Below are positions 54,891 to 60,345 of a stretch of DNA of 60,345 nucleotides, piece after piece; position 1 is the first letter of the stretch; every line of letters begins with the position of its first letter. The stretch is from Flagellimonas flava (GTDB taxonomy: Bacteria; Bacteroidota; Bacteroidia; Flavobacteriales; Flavobacteriaceae), in NCBI RefSeq assembly GCF_900129665.1, contig NZ_FQWL01000011.1, positions 1 through 60,345 on the forward strand, in the 5' to 3' direction. Under the pieces are notes generated by a model. That model was given only the letters and a program-made list of their open reading frames with translations, was not told the DNA's origin and did not search any database. The position numbers and the translations under genes were made by a program.

Positions 54891-56072
54891 ATGAAGACCT
54901 ATAGTTATTTTCTCACAGGTTTGGCCTTTATGTTTTATTCTGCTATTCAAGGTCAGGAACCGCAACTCACTGCAAAAGACAGTATTGTAAAAAGCTCGTG
55001 GATGGTCACCGTAGGGACCAACGTTGTTGACGACTCTGGAGACGAGTTTGGAAACTTATTCGACATTGAGGATAGTTGGAACTCAGTTCCGTTTCCTTCT
55101 CGAATCAGTATAGGACGTTTTTTTGAAAATGGTCTTGGATTGGAGGCAGTCGCAACCTATAACAAGTACAAAGAAGGGAAGATTATTGATAATGTGGTGA
55201 ACCCAGAGGATGTGGATTATTTTGGCCTGGACTTTCGGGTAAACTATGATTTAAACGCTATTTTGGGTGAAACTGGTTTTTTTGATCCCTATGTTGGCAT
55301 AGGTGCTGGGTACACCGATGCAAATAACCAGGGTAGGGGAACCTACAACGCATTTTTTGGTTTTAGAACATGGTTCAGCGATCACTGGGGCTTGGATTTC
55401 AGTTCAACAGGAAAATGGACAATGAACACTGACAATTCCTCTAATCATATTCAACATGCGGTAGGCTTGGCATATCGTTTTGATGTAAAAAAAGGACTTT
55501 CCAGAAAAGGAGAGGAGAAGAAGGCCATTTTGGAAGAAATGGCACAAGAGCAACAGCGAATCCAGGATTCCATAGCGGCACAGAAAAAAGCCGAGGAAGA
55601 GGCTCGGTTATTGGCAGAACGACTACAAAGGGAAAAGGAAGCCGCGGATTTAGCCGCTGCTGAAAGAGCTAAGAAAGAAGCAGAGGATGCTAGAAGAGCA
55701 AAACTAATAAGTAAGATTGAAAATTTAGGTAATGTACTCTTCAGTTTAAACTCCTCCTATCTGACCAAAAATGACAAGGATATTTTAGATCAGTTGGTAC
55801 AGATTATGAATGATAATCCAAGCTTGGTCATAAATATAGAAGGGCATACTGACTCACGGGGAAGTGATAGATATAATCAATGGTTATCGGAGCGAAGAGC
55901 GAAGCGGACGGTGGAGTATATACTATCCAAAGGAATTGCCGACGATAGAATTTCGGATAATGGATTTGGTGAAACTAAACTTACCAATGAATGTACTGAT
56001 GGTGTGAATTGCCCTGAAACAAAGCATGCAAAGAATAGAAGGTCCCAGTTTGTAATCATTAAACTGAAATGA
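54891..56072 (+). CDS. OmpA-family outer-membrane protein
   Basis: 393 residues. A signal peptide precedes an eight-stranded-barrel-like domain (to residue ~205; RISIGRFFENGLGLEAVATYNKY, WGLDFSSTGKWTMN). A charged helical linker (residues ~208-275, rich in Glu, Lys, Ala and Arg) leads to an OmpA C-terminal peptidoglycan-binding domain: NIEGHTDSRGSDRYNQWLSE and RISDNGFGETKL. It should anchor the outer membrane to the cell wall. It precedes two large surface-protein genes. Confidence 0.93.
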   Translation: MKTYSYFLTGLAFMFYSAIQGQEPQLTAKDSIVKSSWMVTVGTNVVDDSGDEFGNLFDIEDSWNSVPFPSRISIGRFFENGLGLEAVATYNKYKEGKIIDNVVNPEDVDYFGLDFRVNYDLNAILGETGFFDPYVGIGAGYTDANNQGRGTYNAFFGFRTWFSDHWGLDFSSTGKWTMNTDNSSNHIQHAVGLAYRFDVKKGLSRKGEEKKAILEEMAQEQQRIQDSIAAQKKAEEEARLLAERLQREKEAADLAAAERAKKEAEDARRAKLISKIENLGNVLFSLNSSYLTKNDKDILDQLVQIMNDNPSLVINIEGHTDSRGSDRYNQWLSERRAKRTVEYILSKGIADDRISDNGFGETKLTNECTDGVNCPETKHAKNRRSQFVIIKLK

Positions 56073-56134
56073 TGGTTAATGTAATATAACCTTTATAATG
56101 AGCAGGTTAGCCTTAGATAACACTTTAACGCTAT

Positions 56135-58876
56135 ATGAAGAAGCAAGTATTTGGTAAAATAGTACCACTACTTTTATTTATTTTTTCATCCTCCCTTTTT
56201 GCCCAATATGACAAGGTAGTGGTTGTTGGTGCTTCGATAATGGAGCAGGTGTACGGAAGGGACATAAATACACCAAACCCCACTAGGACAATAGAATGGA
56301 AGGCTAATGGTGTTGACGTGGATGTTTATGGATATGGATTTGGAGGATTCGACATAAATGGTATTATCTCCGTTCTTCAAACAGCCATGACCACGCATAC
56401 CTCGAACACATTGTTTATGGTCCATATTGGGGGAAACAATGTAAGTGATACAAGACCATTTAGCACGGCTACTCCAACAGAACTACAAGGAATAAGTGAT
56501 GATTATGATGCTTTGATAGCTGCTATAGGACAGACTCGAAAAGATGATGTCATAATCATGCCTATTACATTTCGGACTTATGATATTTCTGAAGATATAT
56601 TCAATAATGAATCATTGGGGAGTCTACCTTATAACCAAGATATATTAATTCCCAAAATACTTGCCAATACACCTTCGCAAATCAATATTGATGGAAACCC
56701 GATAGTCGACTTGTATAATTTCACTAGAACCAATTACCTCTCATATTTTGATATTGGTGCTGTAGATTTTGATGGTGTTCACCCCTCTGTTTTAGGAGAG
56801 GATTTACTGTCTGAGTTTATGAGAACAAGGGCGGCATACTTCGTTAATGGTGGAGCTGTTCCAGACCCTTTGACATCAAATATTGCGGTAACAGGAGTTA
56901 GTTTATCTCTTAATAACGTAACCTTAACCACGGGTGAAGGTGTTACTTTGAGTGCAACCATAACTCCAAATAACGCAACCAATCAGTCGTTGACATGGTC
57001 AAGCGATAATGTATCTGTAGCAACTGTTAATAATGGTATGGTGAGCACTAGTTCTGCTGGATTCGCTACAATTACCGTTACAACAGATGATGGAGGCTAT
57101 TCCGATACCGCTTTAATCAGTGTTTATGATGATACGGACGGTGACGGTATCAACGATAATCTTGAAGCCACTCCAGCTGAGGTGTTGGACCCTTGCCTTC
57201 CTGTCCAATCTGCGGGTTACACTAACTATGTTGTTGCAAACCCTATTTGGGCAAATGCTGACTGCGATGGAGATGGAGTAACCAACGGAGATGAAGATGG
57301 CAATGGAACCGACCCTTATTTTGCATCTGGAGATACTGATGGCGATGGCATAAACGATGACAATGAGGTAAATAACGGAACCAATCCAACATTGCCTTGT
57401 GACCCGGTTCAAACTGTGGGATATATAGGGTACGATTCGGCAAATCTTATTTGGGCCAATGCTGACTGTGATGGAGATGGAGTGACCAACGGAGACGAAG
57501 ATGACAATGGAACCGACCCTTATCTTGCTGCGGGAGATACTGACGGTGATGGTATAAATGACGACGGTGAGGTGAACAATGGAACCGATCCCACATTGCC
57601 TTGTGACCCAGTTCAAAGCGCGGGATATACCGGATATGACTCTGCAAATGCAACTTGGGCAAGTGCAGATTGTGATGGGGATGGAGTTACTAACGGTGAT
57701 GAGGATACAAACGGAACAGACCCTTACCTGGTTTCTGGGGATACCGATGGTGATGGTATAGACGATGACAACGAGGTGAACAATGGAACCGATCCCACAT
57801 TGCCTTGTGATCCTGTTCAAAGCGCGGGATATACCGGATATGACTTTGCAAATGCCACTTGGGCAAGTGCAGATTGTGATGGAGATGGGGCATCTAATGG
57901 TGATGAACACAATAATGGAACAGATCCCTATCAAGGAAGCTCATCTGAAGATACGGACAGTGATGGGATTGATAACGCGGATGACAATTGTCCTATTTCA
58001 TATAATCCGGAACAGGAAGACTTTGATAGAGATGGATTCGGCGATGCCTGTGATGACGATATGGACAATGATGGGGTACCCAACGAGGAAGACCTTTGCG
58101 ACAATACTATGGCAGGTGCAATTGTGAACGAAGATGGTTGTGAAATTCCACTACAGGCAGACAATTTCCTAATTAAGTTGACAGGCGAATCTTGCGTAGG
58201 GGCTGAAAATGGCATCATCGAAATAACGGCCAAGTTATTTTTAGATTATGTGGCACTACTATCTGATTTTCAAGGAAATGAATTAAGCAGTAATGAGTTC
58301 CGTGAAAGCTTAGTGCTCGATGAGTTAGCTCCTGGTGAGTATACCTTGTGCATAAGAATCAAAGACAACAATGTCTATGAACAGTGTTATACGTTAAATG
58401 TTCAAGGGGTAGAGCCTTTGGGAGTGAGCCTAGGTTCGATATCATTGGAAAACAAAGTCAATTTGGAACTCTCCGGTTCAGATTTGTATAACATAGAACT
58501 CAATGGTCGGCTATATACCAGTACTGAAAATCAAATCGAATTGGCCCTCAAAGAAGGGGAGAACAGTATTAAAGTAAGCACTGATCAGGATTGCCAAGGT
58601 ACTTATGAGAAGACGATACGGCTAGGAATAAAGGGTTTTGTGTATCCCAATCCAATAGGAGGGAATGACTTAAATGTTTACGTGGGACCCGCTGGCTTCG
58701 AAAAGGTACAAGTATATGTTTTTGACAGCAACGGGGCGAAGGTTATGGAATTAGCCTCGGAATCCGATGGAAATGGATACATTCAAGTTAATGTATCCTT
58801 ATTGTCCCAAGGAGTATATTTCTTGACTACCACTACATTAGATGCTTTGACCCATTATAAAATCATTAAAAAATGA
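56135..58876 (+). CDS. Large T9SS-secreted SGNH-hydrolase-like protein with Ca-binding repeats
   Basis: 913 residues. Signal peptide 1-23. Residues 24-240 look like an SGNH hydrolase: VVVVGASIMEQ (Ser34 in GAS rather than GDS), HIGGNN (Asn102) and DFDGVHPS (Asp213, His216). A Big2 Ig-like domain follows (~250-330). Then four 68-residue repeats (from residue 354) with two acidic DxDxDG calcium loops each, a TSP3-like stretch, a beta domain and a C-terminal T9SS type A sorting domain (~835-913, YPNPIGG ... VYFLTTT ... KIIKK). It is exported by the type IX system and bound to the surface. The enzyme target is unknown; a polysaccharide ester is possible. Confidence 0.88.
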   Translation: MKKQVFGKIVPLLLFIFSSSLFAQYDKVVVVGASIMEQVYGRDINTPNPTRTIEWKANGVDVDVYGYGFGGFDINGIISVLQTAMTTHTSNTLFMVHIGGNNVSDTRPFSTATPTELQGISDDYDALIAAIGQTRKDDVIIMPITFRTYDISEDIFNNESLGSLPYNQDILIPKILANTPSQINIDGNPIVDLYNFTRTNYLSYFDIGAVDFDGVHPSVLGEDLLSEFMRTRAAYFVNGGAVPDPLTSNIAVTGVSLSLNNVTLTTGEGVTLSATITPNNATNQSLTWSSDNVSVATVNNGMVSTSSAGFATITVTTDDGGYSDTALISVYDDTDGDGINDNLEATPAEVLDPCLPVQSAGYTNYVVANPIWANADCDGDGVTNGDEDGNGTDPYFASGDTDGDGINDDNEVNNGTNPTLPCDPVQTVGYIGYDSANLIWANADCDGDGVTNGDEDDNGTDPYLAAGDTDGDGINDDGEVNNGTDPTLPCDPVQSAGYTGYDSANATWASADCDGDGVTNGDEDTNGTDPYLVSGDTDGDGIDDDNEVNNGTDPTLPCDPVQSAGYTGYDFANATWASADCDGDGASNGDEHNNGTDPYQGSSSEDTDSDGIDNADDNCPISYNPEQEDFDRDGFGDACDDDMDNDGVPNEEDLCDNTMAGAIVNEDGCEIPLQADNFLIKLTGESCVGAENGIIEITAKLFLDYVALLSDFQGNELSSNEFRESLVLDELAPGEYTLCIRIKDNNVYEQCYTLNVQGVEPLGVSLGSISLENKVNLELSGSDLYNIELNGRLYTSTENQIELALKEGENSIKVSTDQDCQGTYEKTIRLGIKGFVYPNPIGGNDLNVYVGPAGFEKVQVYVFDSNGAKVMELASESDGNGYIQVNVSLLSQGVYFLTTTTLDALTHYKIIKK
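57194..58009 (+). repeat. Four tandem 204-bp repeats in the SGNH protein gene
   Basis: The codons for Cys at 57194, 57398, 57602 and 57806 are exactly 204 bases apart. Each unit encodes C-x-P-V-Q-x2-G-Y-x2-Y-x3-N-x2-W, then ADCDGDG and DTDGDG loops. Copies three and four are very close in DNA sequence, including a near-identical stretch from the NNGTDPTLPCD block to ADCDGDG, so expansion or gene conversion is recent. The fourth unit runs into a TSP3-like stretch. Confidence 0.92.
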
Positions 58877-58930
58877 TTTGGGAAACGATATATTTACTAA
58901 TCCAAAAAAATTGTTAAAACTAATTACCAG

Positions 58931-60345
58931 ATGACTTATTCGATTTTTAGAAAAAAGGGTGCTGTTCTAACAACCTTGCTACTGTTCCTGCTGGGTGCTA
59001 GTTCCTTCGCCCAAACGGCAAATACAGAAGATTTTGATGGAGATGGAGTCCCTAACAGTATTGATTTTGATGACGATAACGACGGTTTACTCGATTCAGA
59101 AGAATATGATTGCAATATGGATATTCTAGATATGCCATGGGGATCTCTTACTTGGTTGGGAGGAGACCCAGGTGATGACGTTTCATCTACTTCTACAACA
59201 ACGGCAAGTGACGGAACAGGAATTACAGCTAGCAACTCTGAAACTGATTTCCCAGAACTTGCAAATCCTTTTTTTGCTACAAATGGTACCTCTTTCAATG
59301 GCGTGGATGGGCTGCTTTTACAAGCACCGACTGCTCAATTTCTAGATAGTGTTAACATTTTAAGGTACAGAGTCAGTTTTAATAGGCCCGTAGTAGGACT
59401 TTCCTTTCGAATAGTTGATGTTGATTTGAGGGAGGTAGCCGATGGAGACCCTTACATTGGACAAGTTAAGGTGACCATTTCGAATCAAGGTGAAGTACTC
59501 ACACCTGTGGCTGTCACCGATTATACTTTAGGTTCTGCTGTTACCGATGTGGGTGGTGGCTTCTTTAGAGGTAATTCTTGGGTAAATGGCACCCCAAATA
59601 TCGGAGATGTTGTTTATAATTTGAGTTACCCAGTAGATGACGTTTTTATCGAGTTTATGAACGTTGATCCAACAACCACAGCACTCACCCCAGGAAATAT
59701 GGCAATTTTGATTTCGGACATGACATGGGACTGTGCGTATCGTAATTTCGATGCCGATACCCTGGCGGATCATTTTGATACTGACAGTGATGGGGATACA
59801 TGTCCTGATGCGCTTGAAGGGGATGGTGGATTCACTTTGACGGATTTAGATGGCGACAATAGTCTTGGGGATATTGTGAATTTGGCAAATGGTATTCCAA
59901 TAGTTGCGGGTGCTGGTCAATCTAATGTAAGCAGTACCAACGCATCGATAACTTCTGGCGAGTGTGATGATGATGGTGATGGGGTTGCTAATTCGACAGA
60001 TGGCGCAAATGCACTGGACCCCTGTCTTCCCGTTCAGCCTGCGGGCTATACCGGTTACGATGCCTCAAATGCGATCTGGGCTGCCGGGGACTGTGACGGC
60101 GATACGATATTGAACGGAGCTGAGGATACTAACGGCACCGATCCTTACAATACCGATACGGATGGTGATGGGACAGCGGACAACCTAGAGGCGAGCACTG
60201 CAGAAGCGCTTGATCCATGTTTACCGGTTCAGGCAGCGGGCTATACAGGCTACGACGCCACAAATGCGATATGGGCCGCCGGGGACTGTGACGGTGATAC
60301 CATATTGAACGGAGCTGAGGACACTAACGGTACCGACCCCTATAA
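58931..60345 (+). CDS. Large repeat-containing surface protein, 3' end outside window
   Basis: The frame from the ATG at 58931 stays open to the window end, 471 residues so far. A signal peptide ends in SSFAQ; a short acidic TSP3-type stretch follows (DGDGVPNSIDFDDDNDG); then a beta-rich domain of ~240 residues containing the aromatic RNFDADTLADHFDTDSDGD segment. From residue 365 come units LDPCLPVQ-x-AGYTGYDA-x-NAIWAAGDCDGDT and TDTDGDG, repeated with a 65-residue (195-bp) period; the second copy is cut by the window end. It shares this module with the preceding protein and is also likely secreted by T9SS, though the tail is not visible. Confidence 0.88.
   Translation, partial: MTYSIFRKKGAVLTTLLLFLLGASSFAQTANTEDFDGDGVPNSIDFDDDNDGLLDSEEYDCNMDILDMPWGSLTWLGGDPGDDVSSTSTTTASDGTGITASNSETDFPELANPFFATNGTSFNGVDGLLLQAPTAQFLDSVNILRYRVSFNRPVVGLSFRIVDVDLREVADGDPYIGQVKVTISNQGEVLTPVAVTDYTLGSAVTDVGGGFFRGNSWVNGTPNIGDVVYNLSYPVDDVFIEFMNVDPTTTALTPGNMAILISDMTWDCAYRNFDADTLADHFDTDSDGDTCPDALEGDGGFTLTDLDGDNSLGDIVNLANGIPIVAGAGQSNVSSTNASITSGECDDDGDGVANSTDGANALDPCLPVQPAGYTGYDASNAIWAAGDCDGDTILNGAEDTNGTDPYNTDTDGDGTADNLEASTAEALDPCLPVQAAGYTGYDATNAIWAAGDCDGDTILNGAEDTNGTDPY
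60023..60345 (+). repeat. 195-bp tandem repeats in the last gene
   Basis: Codons for the leading Cys at 60023 and 60218 are 195 bases apart, and the two copies are highly alike at DNA level. The unit is 65 residues, three shorter than in the neighbouring protein. The array continues beyond the window. Confidence 0.88.

Noticed and set aside
57113..57934. 273-residue frame on the minus strand opposite the repeat array
   Set aside because: Its Ile/Ser/Cys-rich periodic sequence is the mirror of the acidic DGDG codons on the other strand. It has no start context, signal or family pattern.
57194..58009. Regular 204-bp repeats considered as a CRISPR-like array
   Set aside because: Units are coding, in frame, far longer than CRISPR repeats and lack unique spacers.

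Overview
The window comes from a marine member of the Flavobacteriaceae (Bacteroidota); the gene order and protein types resemble the Muricauda/Flagellimonas/Maribacter group. The evidence is a type IX secretion sorting domain, bacillithiol synthase BshA, DUF6090, DUF4159 and DUF1272 proteins, AraC regulators with a membrane-spanning N-terminal half, TAnnTTTG promoter boxes instead of E. coli type signals, and the lack of consistent Shine-Dalgarno sequences. No rRNA gene, intact tRNA, transposase or CRISPR array is visible.

Region 1 (1-11.4 kb) is accessory DNA: AT-rich, loosely packed and decaying. It holds the end of a surface protein, an AraC regulator with a DUF6597-like sensor domain, two membrane-anchored AraC regulators, small lipoproteins and secreted proteins (two DUF1579-like), a pyridoxamine-phosphate-oxidase-like protein and a DUF1272 zinc protein. 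At least three broken genes lie here: a C-terminal AraC relic, a zinc-ribbon-like small gene, and a secreted-protein gene with two frameshifts. A truncated tRNA-Arg(UCU), 3' half only, at 9.62 kb looks like the displaced end of a tRNA used as an integration site. If so, the integrated element lies to its left and continues beyond the window.

Region 2 (11.4-19 kb) carries a third membrane-anchored AraC regulator divergent from two tandem paralogous secreted proteins, a Dabb-domain lipoprotein, small membrane proteins, a class C beta-lactamase-like hydrolase, a DUF6090 protein and a bestrophin-like channel. A near-identical 47-bp direct repeat, one copy attached to a deletion relic of a small membrane protein gene, brackets 2.8 kb here.

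Region 3 (19-28 kb) is a sugar module: a PQQ-type sugar dehydrogenase, then xylB-xylA-SSS symporter-LacI regulator, a 5'(3')-deoxyribonucleotidase-like gene, a lipoprotein esterase and a VanX-like D-Ala-D-Ala dipeptidase. Paired palindromes upstream of xylB are candidate operators for the LacI protein.

Region 4 (28-54.8 kb) is dense core genome: a THUMP-like methyltransferase, AI-2E permease, DUF4159, DUF1223, RsmE, a TfoX-like protein, TsaD divergent from TamB, PfkA-GAPDH, a BadF-type sugar kinase, RidA, an LptD-like protein divergent from amidase-MlaD-two Fe-S proteins, a GH3/serine-hydrolase fusion, BshA and a PrcB-like lipoprotein. Envelope biogenesis dominates.

Region 5 (54.9 kb-end) encodes surface structures: an OmpA-family protein, a 913-residue SGNH-hydrolase-like protein with a Big2 domain, four exact-period 68-residue repeats and a T9SS sorting tail, and the start of a second large protein using a 65-residue version of the same repeat. 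This two-cysteine, two-calcium-loop module shared by neighbouring surface proteins is the most distinctive protein feature in the window.
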